Below, piece after piece: positions 20,556 to 30,406 of a DNA stretch of 64,000 nt. Position numbers and translations under genes: made by a program. The stretch's first letter is position 1; the number at the start of each line of letters is the position of its first letter. Source of the DNA: Afipia sp. P52-10 (GTDB lineage: Bacteria > Pseudomonadota > Alphaproteobacteria > Rhizobiales > Xanthobacteraceae); NCBI RefSeq assembly GCF_000516555.1, contig NZ_AZSJ01000007.1, forward strand, positions 735,161 through 799,160, given 5' to 3'. The notes under the pieces are model-generated. The model did not search any database, had not been told where the DNA came from, and saw only the letters and a list, made by a program, of their open reading frames with translations.

Positions 20556-21263
20556 CTAGTCCAGCTCCACCACCTGCCCTTCCCGCAACGAGACCCGCCG
20601 GTCCATCCGGCCGGCAAGCTCCATGTTGTGGGTGGCGATCAGCATCGCGACGCGCGTGGCCTTCACGAGCTGGGTCAGCGCCCCGAACACGTGCTCGGCC
20701 GTGTGCGGATCGAGATTTCCAGTCGGCTCGTCGGCGAACAGAATGCGGGGTGCATTCGCCACTGCGCGGGCGATCGCGACACGCTGCTGCTCGCCGCCGG
20801 ACAGTTCGGCCGGCCGGTGCGTGAGACGATCCTTCAGCCCGAGATAGGCGAGAATTTCCTCAGCGCGGCTGCTGGCCTCCGCGCGCGACAGGCCGGAGAC
20901 CATCTGCGGCATCATGACATTCTCGATCGCCGTGAATTCCGGCAACAGGCGATGCGACTGATACACGAAGCCGACATCCGTCCGCCGCAGCATCGTGCGT
21001 TGCAGGTCGCTCAGGGTCGAGGTCGCGGTCCCCATCAGGTAGACCTCGCCTTCATCCGGATGCTCCAGCAGGCCAGCAATGTGCAGCAGGGTCGATTTGC
21101 CCGAACCCGATGGGGCGACCAGCGCCACGGATTGCCCGGCCCAGAGCGCAAGCTTGGCGCCCTCCAGGATCGTCAGCGTGCTCTCGCCCTGCTTATAGCG
21201 GCGGCCGACGTCATGCAGATAGACGACCGGAACCTCGCTGTCGGTTGTTTCGGCGTCACTCAT
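20556..21263 (-). CDS. lolD: lipoprotein-releasing ABC transporter ATPase
   Basis: ATP-binding subunit of the Lol system, which extracts lipoproteins from the inner membrane for transfer to LolA. The 235-residue protein has Walker A GSGKSTLL, the signature [14 protein letters not shown] and Walker [15 protein letters not shown] choose ATG 21263 (MSDAETTD), which overlaps the end of the permease gene by 8 nt; an upstream ATG at 21299 would lie deeper inside it. MacB/FtsE-type ATPases are similar, but the partner gene decides for LolD. Confidence 0.93.
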   Translation of the reverse strand: MSDAETTDSEVPVVYLHDVGRRYKQGESTLTILEGAKLALWAGQSVALVAPSGSGKSTLLHIAGLLEHPDEGEVYLMGTATSTLSDLQRTMLRRTDVGFVYQSHRLLPEFTAIENVMMPQMVSGLSRAEASSRAEEILAYLGLKDRLTHRPAELSGGEQQRVAIARAVANAPRILFADEPTGNLDPHTAEHVFGALTQLVKATRVAMLIATHNMELAGRMDRRVSLREGQVVELD

Positions 21264-22536
21264 ACCGAAGCGCCTCGACGGGATCGAGGCGCGCTGCACG
21301 CCACGACGGATAGAGCGTTGCCAGCAGCGACAGCGTCAACGCCATCAGCACCACCGCGAAGGTTTCGCCTGTGTCCATTTCGGCGGGCAGCTTCGACAGG
21401 AAGTAAAGCTCCGGCGAAAACAGTTCGGTATTGGTCAGCCACGAGATGAATTTGCGGATCGTTTCGATGTTCATGCAGATCACGGTGCCGACCAGAAATC
21501 CGATCACGGTTCCGACCACGCCGATCGAGGCCCCGGTAATCAGAAAGATGCGCATGATCGACCCTTGCGAGGCGCCCATCGTGCGCAGGATGGCGATGTC
21601 GCTACCCTTGTCCTTCACCAGCATGATCAAGCCGGAGATGATGTTCAGCGCCGCGACCAGCACGATCAGGGTGAGGATCAGGAACATCACGTTGCGCTCG
21701 ACCTGTAGCGCGTTGAAGAACGTGGCGTTACGTTGCCGCCAATCGACCATGAAGATCGGCCGGCCGGCGGCCTCGGTCACGTTCTTGCGGAAGACGTCGA
21801 TCTTGTCGGGATCGGTCGTATAGACCTCGATCGCCGTGACATCGTTCGGTCGGTTGAAATATGCCTGCGCCTCGGTGATCGGCATGAAAACAAAGGCGGC
21901 GTCGTATTCGGACATGCCGATCTCGAACACTGCGGCGACGCGATAGGTCTTGTTGCGCGGCAGCGTGCCCATCGGCGTCACCGCACCCTTGGCGGCGACG
22001 ATGGTGATGTTATCGCCTGCGCGCACCGAAAGCTGGTCCGCGAGCCGGCGGCCGATCGCCAGCCCCTGCCCTTCGTCAAATCCCTCCAGCGTCCCTTGCT
22101 TGATGTTGCGGGCAATGGAGGTGATGTTGGTCAGATCATCGGATCGGATGCCGCGCACGAGCACACCAGTCGCCCCGAACGGCGACGTGGCAAGCGCCTG
22201 CCCCTCGACGATCGGGGCCGCGAGGCGCACGCCCTGCACGGTGTTGATCCGGTCGGCAACCTCCTTCCAGTCGGTCAGAGGCGATTCCAGCGGCTGCACC
22301 AGCAGATGTCCGTTGAGCCCGAGAATCTTGTCGAGCAGTTCCTTCCGAAAGCCGTTCATCACCGCCATGACGATGATGAGGGTAGCCACGCCCAGCATGA
22401 TCCCGAGGAAAGAGAATCCGGCGATGACGGAGATGAATCCTTCCTTCCGCCGCGCCCGCAGGTAGCGCAGCGAAATCAGCCACTCGAAGGGGGCAAACGG
22501 GCGTGTCTGGTGCGTCGCGCGCATTGCATTGTCCAT
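21256..22536 (-). CDS. lolC: lipoprotein-releasing ABC transporter permease (LolC/LolE family)
   Basis: Inner-membrane permease of the Lol system. The protein of about 426 residues begins with the conserved cytosolic block [21 protein letters not shown], then one membrane helix ([19 protein letters not shown]), a large periplasmic domain (about residues 50-270) and three C-terminal helices, the FtsX-like layout. Only one permease gene is present, as is usual in alphaproteobacteria where it may form homodimers. The start is uncertain between 22536 and 22524; neither has a strong Shine-Dalgarno. Confidence 0.92.
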   Translation of the reverse strand: MDNAMRATHQTRPFAPFEWLISLRYLRARRKEGFISVIAGFSFLGIMLGVATLIIVMAVMNGFRKELLDKILGLNGHLLVQPLESPLTDWKEVADRINTVQGVRLAAPIVEGQALATSPFGATGVLVRGIRSDDLTNITSIARNIKQGTLEGFDEGQGLAIGRRLADQLSVRAGDNITIVAAKGAVTPMGTLPRNKTYRVAAVFEIGMSEYDAAFVFMPITEAQAYFNRPNDVTAIEVYTTDPDKIDVFRKNVTEAAGRPIFMVDWRQRNATFFNALQVERNVMFLILTLIVLVAALNIISGLIMLVKDKGSDIAILRTMGASQGSIMRIFLITGASIGVVGTVIGFLVGTVICMNIETIRKFISWLTNTELFSPELYFLSKLPAEMDTGETFAVVLMALTLSLLATLYPSWRAARLDPVEALRYE

Positions 22537-22607
22537 CGGTGGAATTTCACACGATTCGGGCGGTTTCAAGCCGCGCTATCTGCGCAACCGGCCTCCCGAT
22601 GCACAGG

Positions 22608-23930
22608 TCATGACGTCAGCCGGGCGACGGCATCAGCCGGGCTCAGCAGTTCGCGCGAGCCGTCGCTGCGCCGTTTGACCTCGACCTTGCCATCGGCAAG
22701 GCTTCGTGGCCCGACCATGATCTGCCATGGAATGCCGATCAGGTCCGCCGTCGCGAACTTCGCGCCCGGCCGCTGGTCGGTGTCGTCATAAAGCACATCG
22801 ACGCCCTTGGCAGTCAATTCACGATAGAGCGCCTCGCAGGCGGCATCGGTATCGCTGCCGCCCTGCTTGAGGTTCAGAATGGCCGCACCGAATGGCGCAA
22901 CCGCCTCCGGCCACTTGATACCGGCTTCATCATGGAAGGCTTCGATCAGCGCGCCGATCAGACGCGTCGGACCGATGCCGTACGACCCCATATGGACAGG
23001 CTGTTGGTTGCCATCCGGCCCCGTCACCAGCGCCCGCATCGGCTCGGAATACTTGGTGCCGAAGTAGAAGATATGGCCGACCTCGATACCGCGGGCGGAC
23101 ATCCGCACCTGTTCAGGCAATGCCTCGAACTTCGCTTTGTCGTGCATCTCAGATGTCGCAGCGTAAAGCGAGGTCCACTTATTGACGATACCCTGCAGGC
23201 CCGCCACGTCCTCGAAATTCACGTTCTCATCCGGCACGTCATAGGTGAGGTAATCGCTGTGGCAGAACACCTCGCTCTCGCCGGTGGAGGCGAGGATGAT
23301 GAACTCGTGACTGAGGTCGCCGCCGATGGGGCCCGTGTCGGCAACCATCGGGATCGACTTCAGCCCCATGCGTGCGAAGGTCCGCAGATAGGCGACGAAC
23401 ATGCGGTTGTAGGCATGGCGCGCAGCAGCGGCATCGATGTCGAAGGAATACGCATCCTTCATCAGGAATTCGCGGCCGCGCATCAGCCCGAAGCGGGGAC
23501 GCACCTCGTCGCGGAACTTCCACTGGATGTGATAGAGGTTGAGCGGCAGATCCTTGTAGGAGCGCACATAGGCGCGGAAGATCTCCGTGATCATCTCCTC
23601 ATTGGTCGGCCCGTACAGCATCTCGCGTTCGTGCCGATCCTTGATGCGCAGCATCTCCTTGCCATAGTCGTCGTAGCGACCGCTTTCGCGCCACAGCTCC
23701 GCGGACTGTATCGTCGGCATCAGCAACTCGTTGCCGCCTGCGCGATTCTGCTCCTCGCGGATGATTGCGGTGATCTTGTTGAGCACGCGCAAGCCGAGCG
23801 GCAGCAGCGCATAGATGCCGGCAGCCTCCTGGCGCATCATGCCGGCACGCAGCATCAGCCGGTGCGAAGCGATTTCCGCCTCTTTCGGCGTTTCCTTCAG
23901 AATGGGCAGGAACAGACGAGACAACCGCAT
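22608..23930 (-). CDS. proS: prolyl-tRNA synthetase (short bacterial form)
   Basis: Charges tRNA-Pro. The 440-residue length marks the alphaproteobacterial type that lacks the inserted editing domain of E. coli ProS (572 residues). Class II motifs are visible: motif 2 [21 protein letters not shown] and motif 3 [17 protein letters not shown], plus the C-terminal anticodon-binding domain. I choose ATG 23930 ([15 protein letters not shown]); the frame is open to 24005 but the added residues do not resemble the family. Followed closely by lolC. Confidence 0.95.
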   Translation of the reverse strand: MRLSRLFLPILKETPKEAEIASHRLMLRAGMMRQEAAGIYALLPLGLRVLNKITAIIREEQNRAGGNELLMPTIQSAELWRESGRYDDYGKEMLRIKDRHEREMLYGPTNEEMITEIFRAYVRSYKDLPLNLYHIQWKFRDEVRPRFGLMRGREFLMKDAYSFDIDAAAARHAYNRMFVAYLRTFARMGLKSIPMVADTGPIGGDLSHEFIILASTGESEVFCHSDYLTYDVPDENVNFEDVAGLQGIVNKWTSLYAATSEMHDKAKFEALPEQVRMSARGIEVGHIFYFGTKYSEPMRALVTGPDGNQQPVHMGSYGIGPTRLIGALIEAFHDEAGIKWPEAVAPFGAAILNLKQGGSDTDAACEALYRELTAKGVDVLYDDTDQRPGAKFATADLIGIPWQIMVGPRSLADGKVEVKRRSDGSRELLSPADAVARLTS

Positions 23931-24209
23931 TGGATACTCTGGAGAATCGCAGGATCTTGAGAAATCAGGATAAGCACTGAAAGCGGAACGTTCGACAAAA
24001 CACAAGGGATTGCAGGGCAGGAAAGCCCCGGAATAGTGCTGATCGGCGCTTTTCGCGAGAAATTGAGCGTGCTAACAGCGGCAAGGGCCTGATCTGTTCC
24101 CGCTGCAGCGCGTGTTTCGACGTGATTGCGGTCGCGGAGTTGGTCTGGAACGATAAGGGATGCACCGGATCGATCCGCGGGGGCGGACGTCAGGGTGCAG
24201 GGCTGAGCA

Positions 24210-24605
24210 GTGTACATCGCGGGGCAAAACAGGCGGATCGGACGTTGGGCGGCGCTCGTCGCGGCCTACGCTTTCGTGCTGAACGCCCTGCTAGCGACCA
24301 CCCTGCTCGCCTCCGTTGCCCCGGCCAAGTCGCTCTCCGGGCTCGAGCTTTGCGTCTCGTCGCTCGATGCCAGCCATCTTCAGATCAACCTGGATGGGCA
24401 GGACAAGGCGACCAAGCGCGCCGCCGTCCACTGCCAGCTTTGCCTGCAATTGGCCGCCCCGGCCGCACTGCTGCCGCCGGCGACCGCAGACCTGCCCCGG
24501 CCGCTGGCCAGCGACCTCACCGATCGCGTTATCGCGAGCGAGACGGCGCCGGTCCGGCAACTGCCGCCCGACCATCGCCCACGAGGCCCCCCCCACCTGA
24601 CCTGA
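24210..24605 (+). CDS. DUF2946 family protein
   Basis: A 131-residue protein starting at GTG 24210, with an N-terminal membrane-anchor or signal segment (WAALVAAYAFVLNALLATTLL), a Cys in LELCVSSLD and a HCQLCLQL motif (Cys-x-x-Cys) followed by a proline-rich tail. This arrangement matches DUF2946, a family often found next to TonB-dependent copper receptors and other copper genes. It is read toward the receptor gene 64 bases downstream, probably as one transcript. Function not established; a periplasmic metal-handling role is an inference. Confidence 0.75.
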   Translation: MYIAGQNRRIGRWAALVAAYAFVLNALLATTLLASVAPAKSLSGLELCVSSLDASHLQINLDGQDKATKRAAVHCQLCLQLAAPAALLPPATADLPRPLASDLTDRVIASETAPVRQLPPDHRPRGPPHLT

Positions 24606-24669
24606 CGACCGGCGCCTGCTGCGCCGGACCTTCCGCGCAAATCGTCAATTCGTCCGGTGGAGATCACCC

Positions 24670-26769
24670 ATGTTTCCCGTTTCAACGCGGGCACGCCGCC
24701 TTTGGCTGGCGTCCGCCAGCGCAGCGTGCATGCTGCCTGCATTCGCCGCAACCGCTCAAGCCCAGAACAGCCAGACGCTTCCGACCATCAGCGTCGAGGG
24801 CGAACGCCAGCAGCAGGCCGGCTCCCTCACCGTCCAAACCGCACAACAGGCTCTGAACGAAATCCGGCAGACTCCCGGCGGCGCCGCGATCGTCCGGGCC
24901 GAGGACTACAAGACCAGCACGCCGGCTGCGACCGTCAAGGACATCCTCGACTATGTGCCCGGCGTGTTCGCGCAACCCAAATGGGGCGACGACACCCGCC
25001 TGTCGATCCGCGGTTCGGGGCTCTCGCGCAACTTCCACCTGCGTGGCGTCCAGCTCTATATGGACGGCATCCCGATCAACACGGCGGACGGCTACGGCGA
25101 TTTCCAGGAGATCGATCCGACCGCCTATCGATACGTCGAAGTCCACAAGGGCGCCAACGCGCTCCGCTTCGGCGCCAATGCGATGGGCGGTGCAATCAAC
25201 TTCGTCACGCCGACCGGCTATGACGCGCCGCGCGCAGGCTTCAGCGCCGACGTCGGCTCGTTCGGCTTCAGCCGCATTCAGGCCAACACCGCCGGCGTCA
25301 ACGGCGCGTGGGATGGCTTCCTCACCGCCTCGGGTCAGCGCGCCGACGGCTTCCGTGATCACAGCGACGGGCATGCGTTCCGCGGCAGCGGCAACATCGG
25401 CTACAAGATCACCCCCGACATCGAGACGCGCTTCTACTTCAACGGCAATTCGGTGCGGCAGCGCATTCCCGGTGCTGTGACGCGCACCAGCGCCCTGACG
25501 ACACCGGAGCTTGCCGCCCCCGGCAACGTCACCAACGACCAGCAGCGCAACATCGACACGCTGCGCTTTGCCAACAAAACGACGGCCCGGTTCGGATCGA
25601 CCACGGTGGAAGTCGGCGCCTTCGCCGTCGACCGCCACCTGATGCATCCGATCTTCCAGTGGCTCGACTATCAGTACGACGACTATGGCGTGTTCGGTCG
25701 CGTGAGCGACGACCGCAGCATCGGCGGTTACCGCAATCGTCTGGTCGCCGGCGTCAACGTCCACAACGGCCGCATCGACAACAAGCAGTATGCGAATATC
25801 GGCGGCTACAAGGGAGCGCTACTCTCCTCGTCGATCGACAAGTCGAAGAACAACACGTTCTACATCGAGGATTCGTTCTACGTCCTGCCGACGGTGGCCA
25901 TCGTCGGCGGCACCCAATTCCTTAACGCCACGCGCGACCGGCGCGACCGCTTCCTCAGCAACGGTGATCAGTCGGGCTCAACCGAATTCAACATCTGGAG
26001 CCCGAAGGCGGGCCTGCTGTGGGATATCGATCCAAGCTGGCAGGCTTTCGCCAATGTCTCGCGCAGCGCCGAAGTGCCGAGCTTCGGCGAGAACTCGTTT
26101 GCTAATGTCACGCTGTCGAGCATCAAACCGCAGCGGGCCACGACCTATGAAATCGGCACCCGCGGCAGACGCCCTGATCTCACCTGGGATCTGGCGCTGT
26201 ATCGGGCCGACATCGACAATGAGTTGCTCTGCCTGACCAATCCGAACACACCTGGCGCCTGCAACGTCGTCAATGCGCAGAAGTCGTTCCACCAGGGCAT
26301 CGAGGCCGGGCTTGGTTTCGCCTTGCTGAAGTCCCTATTCGTCGAAGGCGATGCGCCCGATCGGCTTTGGCTAAACCTCGCCTACACCTTCAATGACTTT
26401 CACTTCCGCAACGATCCGCTCTACGGCAACAATGCCATTCCGGGCGCACCACCGCACTATCTGCGGGCCGAGTTGCTTTATCGGCATCCCACCGGGTGGT
26501 TTGCCGGCCCCAACCTCGAATGGGTGCCGCAGTCCTACTATGTCGATAGCGCCAACACCCTGCGCACCAAGCCATACGCACTTCTGGGTGCAAAGATCGG
26601 CTATGACAACTCTCAGTGGTTTTCGGCCTATATCGAGGGCCGCAATCTCACCAACATCAAGTACATCGCCAGCACCAGCATCGCCGAGCGAGCGAATCTG
26701 TCTTCGATGCTGTTCGAGCCGGGATCGGGTCTCGCAATCTTCGCGGGCATGAAGTTCAAGATGAACTGA
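24670..26769 (+). CDS. TonB-dependent outer-membrane receptor, FecA-like
   Basis: The 699-residue protein has a signal peptide (cleavage likely after AQA at 31), a plug domain (about 65-190; RLSIRGSGLSRNFHLRGVQL is characteristic of the FecA-like COG4772 group) and a 22-strand barrel. The plug also has VEVHKGANALRFGANAMGGA, the usual end-of-plug block. The C-terminus (MKFKMN) lacks the terminal Phe or Trp common in outer-membrane barrels. A Shine-Dalgarno GGAG precedes ATG 24670. The substrate is not shown by the sequence; the upstream DUF2946 gene favours copper over iron-citrate or siderophore. Confidence 0.88.
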   Translation: MFPVSTRARRLWLASASAACMLPAFAATAQAQNSQTLPTISVEGERQQQAGSLTVQTAQQALNEIRQTPGGAAIVRAEDYKTSTPAATVKDILDYVPGVFAQPKWGDDTRLSIRGSGLSRNFHLRGVQLYMDGIPINTADGYGDFQEIDPTAYRYVEVHKGANALRFGANAMGGAINFVTPTGYDAPRAGFSADVGSFGFSRIQANTAGVNGAWDGFLTASGQRADGFRDHSDGHAFRGSGNIGYKITPDIETRFYFNGNSVRQRIPGAVTRTSALTTPELAAPGNVTNDQQRNIDTLRFANKTTARFGSTTVEVGAFAVDRHLMHPIFQWLDYQYDDYGVFGRVSDDRSIGGYRNRLVAGVNVHNGRIDNKQYANIGGYKGALLSSSIDKSKNNTFYIEDSFYVLPTVAIVGGTQFLNATRDRRDRFLSNGDQSGSTEFNIWSPKAGLLWDIDPSWQAFANVSRSAEVPSFGENSFANVTLSSIKPQRATTYEIGTRGRRPDLTWDLALYRADIDNELLCLTNPNTPGACNVVNAQKSFHQGIEAGLGFALLKSLFVEGDAPDRLWLNLAYTFNDFHFRNDPLYGNNAIPGAPPHYLRAELLYRHPTGWFAGPNLEWVPQSYYVDSANTLRTKPYALLGAKIGYDNSQWFSAYIEGRNLTNIKYIASTSIAERANLSSMLFEPGSGLAIFAGMKFKMN

Positions 26770-27028
26770 TCCGCGTCGATCACATGCAGATGAAAACCTC
26801 AGGAAAAACAATGGATTTCTCGCTGCCGAGAAAATGGACAATTGTTGCCGAAATTGGTGACAGCACGAAATTTCTTGGCTACGATGATGATCTCAGATTG
26901 GTTCGGCCTCGCGCTCGTCCCCGTCTGGTGGTCCAAGTCTCGGGAGGAGCCCTGACGCGTTCAACAGCGTCACCCCTGGTCAAGTACGAAAAAGACCGCT
27001 CAGGGATAATCGGGTCGACACAAGTTGC
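26770..27028. other. spacer between TonB receptor and terminator
   Basis: This 259-base stretch has no gene I can support. A 23-codon frame at 26884-26955 (MMISDWFGLALVPVWWSKSR...) has protein-like composition but no ribosome binding site. Confidence 0.3.
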
Positions 27029-27055
27029 AGCAGGGCGAGCGCCCTGCTTTTTTTT
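27029..27055 (+). terminator. strong Rho-independent terminator
   Basis: An 8-bp stem (27029-27036 with 27041-27048) with a GAGC loop runs directly into eight consecutive Ts (27048-27055). It is the only strong terminator after the TonB receptor gene, 260 bases beyond its stop, so it either ends a long 3' untranslated region or terminates a separate small RNA. Confidence 0.85.
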
Positions 27056-27070
27056 GCCTTGTCGTATCTT

Positions 27071-27104
27071 CGATCAGTTGTGGTTGTTCGATCAGTTGTG
27101 GTTG
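27071..27104. repeat. tandem direct repeat, 16-bp unit with 18-bp period
   Basis: CGATCAGTTGTGGTTG occurs twice, exactly, at 27071-27086 and 27089-27104. It lies between the terminator and the convergent DUF1467 gene, where no promoter is needed on the plus strand. Confidence 0.8.
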
Positions 27105-27220
27105 GCATATGCACGTCCGCGCATGGGACACGCCCAGCGCGGTTCAGCTGCTGCCTAAGCATGATCGTTGAGGATAGCGGCAACCCGTCTTGCTCCGGTG
27201 CAGCCGTTCCGATCAGGACT

Positions 27221-27490
27221 TTAGACGCGAAAACCCATCCACTGCGACAGCAATTCCAGGCTTATGAATCCGGTCCGGAATGAAAACCAGCCAGCGGCGA
27301 ACAGGATCGCCGAGATCAGGGTGGTCCAGAGAAGCTTCGCCCGCATGCCGGCGACGATAGGTGCACCAGGGTCAGTGCCCTCGACGGCACCACCCTCTTC
27401 CGCCTGACTGCGTATGCCGAACGGAAGCACCGCGAACAGGACAACCCACCAGACGACAAAGTAGATCGCCAGCGCCGAACTGATCGTCAT
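27221..27490 (-). CDS. DUF1467 family membrane protein
   Basis: An 89-residue protein with two membrane helices: SALAIYFVVWWVVLFAVLPFG (residues about 4-24) and a second around LLWTTLISAILFAAGWF. The N-terminal helix followed by GIRSQAEEGG is the signature of DUF1467, an alphaproteobacterial family of unknown function that regularly sits beside methylmalonyl-CoA epimerase and RNase J. It follows mce by 6 bases, so it is co-transcribed with it. Confidence 0.85.
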   Translation of the reverse strand: MTISSALAIYFVVWWVVLFAVLPFGIRSQAEEGGAVEGTDPGAPIVAGMRAKLLWTTLISAILFAAGWFSFRTGFISLELLSQWMGFRV

Positions 27491-27496
27491 CGCGGA

Positions 27497-27898
27497 TCAG
27501 ACTTGCTCGATTTCAACGAGGGCGCCGGAGAAATCCTTCGGATGGAAGAACAGCACCGGCTTGCCATGCGCGCCGATTTTCGGTTCGCCATCGCCCAGCA
27601 CCCGCGCGCCGGCTGCCTTCAACTGCTCCCGCGCCGCGAGAATATCTTCGACTTCGTAGCAGACGTGATGAATGCCGCCGTCGGCATTCTTCTCGACGAA
27701 CTTGGCGATCGGAGAAGCCTCGCCCAGCGGCTCGATGAATTCGATTTTCGTGTTCGGCAGATTCACGAAAACGGTGACGACGCCGTGTTCGGGCAGCGGC
27801 ACGGCCTCCGAGATGTCAGCGCCGCAGGCGCGATAGATCTCGGCCGCCTTCAGCGCGTTCGGCACAGCAATCGCGACATGGTTCAGGCGCCCGATCAT
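27497..27898 (-). CDS. mce: methylmalonyl-CoA epimerase
   Basis: Interconverts (S)- and (R)-methylmalonyl-CoA in propionate and branched-chain catabolism. The 133-residue protein is a single glyoxalase/VOC fold: metal-ligand His in LNHVAIAVPN, GGIHHVCYEV in the second half and the C-terminal ligand Glu in ALVEIEQV. ATG 27898 is preceded by GGAGG; the open frame further upstream has no family support. Operon with DUF1467 downstream and rnj upstream (53-base gap). Confidence 0.92.
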   Translation of the reverse strand: MIGRLNHVAIAVPNALKAAEIYRACGADISEAVPLPEHGVVTVFVNLPNTKIEFIEPLGEASPIAKFVEKNADGGIHHVCYEVEDILAAREQLKAAGARVLGDGEPKIGAHGKPVLFFHPKDFSGALVEIEQV

Positions 27899-27951
27899 CT
27901 CGTTACTCCTCCAATGACGATCCGACTTTTGCCGCCGGATCGCACTCCTCC

Positions 27952-29622
27952 TCAAACCGTCAAGACCTGCACCTGGCAGACCGGCTTCTTGCCCCATGCG
28001 GCATTGACCTCAGACCGCACCGCGCGGCGAACGCTCTCGGCCAGCGCATCAGGATCGCGCCGGCGTGCACGCGGCAAGCTCTCGAACGTGGACATGACCG
28101 TAGCATAAACCCGGTCGTCGATCAGCTTGCCATCGGCATCCCGTTCCGGCACGCCGAGCAGATCGACCTGCGGATCGTCCGCAAGTTCGCCCTTGTCGGT
28201 GATCGCGAGCGCGACGAACACCGCGCCCGAAAACGACATCCGCCGCCGCTCGACCACCGCCCGCGCCTGTTCGGTCTCCAACAGGAAACCGTCCTTGTAC
28301 AGACGGCCATGCGGCAGTTCGTCGATCACGCCGGGATCGCCCGGGCCGAATTTGACCAGATCGCCATTGCCGCAAACGATCACCTTCGGTACGCCCGCCT
28401 GGCGCGCGAGCGCTGCGTGTTCGGACAGATGCAAAGCTTCTCCATGGGCAGGAACCAGAATTTGCGGTTTCACCCAGGAAATCATCTCGCGCAGTTCGTC
28501 GCGGCGCGGATGACCCGAAACATGCACCAGATGGGTGCGATCGGTGATGACCTCGATCCCCTGCGACACCAGACCGTTGATGATCCGGCCGACCGCCTTC
28601 TCATTGCCCGGAATCGTCCGCGAGGAGAAAATCACGCGATCGCCCTTGTTGAGCGTCACCTGGGGATGGTCATCGTTGGCGATCCGCGCCAGCGCCGCGC
28701 GCGGCTCGCCCTGGCTGCCCGTACACAGGGCCAACACCTTGTCCGGCGGGAAATGGCCATAGAAGCGCGCGTCGCGGAACTCCTGCACGCCATCGAGATA
28801 ACCGGTTTCGCGCGCGACCTGCACCACGCGCTCCATCGCCCGGCCGATCACGACCACCTCCCGCTCGGCCAGCCGTGCAGCATCCGCGATGGCCTTGATG
28901 CGGGCGACGTTTGAGGCGAACGTTGTCACCGCGACCCGCCCCCGCGCCGATTTCACCAGCCCGGCCAATGCGGCTGCAACCTCGGTCTCCGACGGTGAAC
29001 GCCCATCGCGAACCGCGTTGGTGGAATCACCAACCAGGGCGAGAACCCCCTCCTCGCCGATCTCGCGCAAGCGCTTCTCGTCGGTCGGCAGACCGATTAC
29101 CGGGGTCGGATCGATCTTCCAATCGCCAGTATGCAGCACCGTCCCCGCCGACGTGCGGATCGCCAGCGCGTTCGATTCCGGAATCGAGTGCGCGACCGGC
29201 ACAAATTCGACGTTGAAGGGGCCAATGTCGATGCGCGCGCCGACCGGAACGACGTTGACGGGAATGTCCGGTGCGTTGGGCTCGCCTTCGCACTTTGCCG
29301 CAAACAATGCCGCCGAGAACGGCGTCGCGTAGATCGGCACCTTCAGCTTCGGCCATAGATCGATGATGGCGCCGAAGTGATCCTCATGAGCATGGGTCAA
29401 GACCAGCGCCAGCAGGTTCTTCCGCTCCTTCTCCAGGAACGTGATGTCCGGCAGGATCAGATCGATCCCCGGCAGATGCTCCTCGTCGCCGAAGGAAACG
29501 CCAAGGTCGACGGCAAGCCAACTGCGCTGATGGCGATTGCCGAGGCCGTAGATCGACAGGTTCATGCCGATCTCGCCGATGCCGCCAAGCGGCGCGAATG
29601 TCAGTTCATCGGGCCGCGCCAT
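27952..29622 (-). CDS. rnj: ribonuclease J
   Basis: Dual 5'-3' exo- and endoribonuclease of the metallo-beta-lactamase/beta-CASP family, used by alphaproteobacteria in rRNA and mRNA processing. The 556-residue protein has the zinc motif LTHAHEDHFGAI near residue 77, LHTGDWKID, the beta-CASP block, and the C-terminal HVSGHPRRDE and LVPAHGEALHL motifs. Its ATG overlaps the birA stop by one base. Confidence 0.95.
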   Translation of the reverse strand: MARPDELTFAPLGGIGEIGMNLSIYGLGNRHQRSWLAVDLGVSFGDEEHLPGIDLILPDITFLEKERKNLLALVLTHAHEDHFGAIIDLWPKLKVPIYATPFSAALFAAKCEGEPNAPDIPVNVVPVGARIDIGPFNVEFVPVAHSIPESNALAIRTSAGTVLHTGDWKIDPTPVIGLPTDEKRLREIGEEGVLALVGDSTNAVRDGRSPSETEVAAALAGLVKSARGRVAVTTFASNVARIKAIADAARLAEREVVVIGRAMERVVQVARETGYLDGVQEFRDARFYGHFPPDKVLALCTGSQGEPRAALARIANDDHPQVTLNKGDRVIFSSRTIPGNEKAVGRIINGLVSQGIEVITDRTHLVHVSGHPRRDELREMISWVKPQILVPAHGEALHLSEHAALARQAGVPKVIVCGNGDLVKFGPGDPGVIDELPHGRLYKDGFLLETEQARAVVERRRMSFSGAVFVALAITDKGELADDPQVDLLGVPERDADGKLIDDRVYATVMSTFESLPRARRRDPDALAESVRRAVRSEVNAAWGKKPVCQVQVLTV

Positions 29623-30404
29623 CAGGCAGTGCTCGCGGGGCGCGACGACGCATCGCCGAAGAACACCTCGCCGGAGGCAATCGGCTTGCGATGACCCTCC
29701 GGCGTCAAAATGATCAAATGACCATTCTCGTCGATGGTCTCGAATACCCCGGCAAGAGTATGACCTCCGACGTGAACGCTGATCGGCTTGCCGACGCCCG
29801 CGGCATACCCCAACCAGCGGGTGCGAAGGCTTGCCATGCCCCGGCCGTTATCCCAAAGTCGCCTGCTCTCGACCCAGCTGTCGGAGAACGCCTGGAAAAG
29901 CTGCTCCGCCGAAATCGAAAAGCCTGCGCCGTCGAGCGAGGCGGCCGGATATGGCGTGCCTTGCGGCGCGCTGACGATGTTCGTGCCGATACCGACCACC
30001 ACGGCTAGCCGCCCGTCCGCCACCGTTTCAGCCTCGAGCAGGAGACCGCACAGCTTGGCCCCGTTCAGAAGCACATCGTTGGGCCACTTCAGCTCGGCGC
30101 CCACCCCCAACGAGCGCAACGCCTCCACCATCGCCACGCCGGACGCAAAACCGAGCGTTGCCGCAATCGCAGGCGAAACGTCCATCACTTCGAGAATGCT
30201 GGAAGCCAGATTGCCGCGCGGCGAAACCCAGGCACGGTTGCGACGGCCGCGGCCGCTGACCTGATGATCCGTCACGAGCCAGAGCGGACCGCGCTCGCCG
30301 CTGCGCGCGCGCTCCAGACCTTCCGCGTTCGTGGAACCGATGCTGTCGAACGAAGCCAGCCGGTAGCCAGAGGATTGCGCGAGCGGGCCGAGCGCGAATG
30401 CCAT
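29622..30404 (-). CDS. birA: biotin-[acetyl-CoA carboxylase] ligase
   Basis: Attaches biotin to biotin carboxyl carrier proteins. The 260-residue protein has the biotin/AMP-binding GRGRRNRAWVSPRGNL segment (about 52-67) and KWPNDVLLNGAKLCG (catalytic Lys), plus a short C-terminal SH3-like domain. It lacks the N-terminal helix-turn-helix of E. coli BirA, so it is a ligase only and not a repressor. It follows nuoN with a 2-base gap, the usual alphaproteobacterial arrangement. Confidence 0.94.
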   Translation of the reverse strand: MAFALGPLAQSSGYRLASFDSIGSTNAEGLERARSGERGPLWLVTDHQVSGRGRRNRAWVSPRGNLASSILEVMDVSPAIAATLGFASGVAMVEALRSLGVGAELKWPNDVLLNGAKLCGLLLEAETVADGRLAVVVGIGTNIVSAPQGTPYPAASLDGAGFSISAEQLFQAFSDSWVESRRLWDNGRGMASLRTRWLGYAAGVGKPISVHVGGHTLAGVFETIDENGHLIILTPEGHRKPIASGEVFFGDASSRPASTA

Positions 30405-30406
30405 CG

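Noticed and set aside
26884..26955. 23-codon frame beginning MMISDWFGLALVPVWWSK
   Set aside because: Protein-like composition, but no ribosome binding site, no known relative and too short to support alone.
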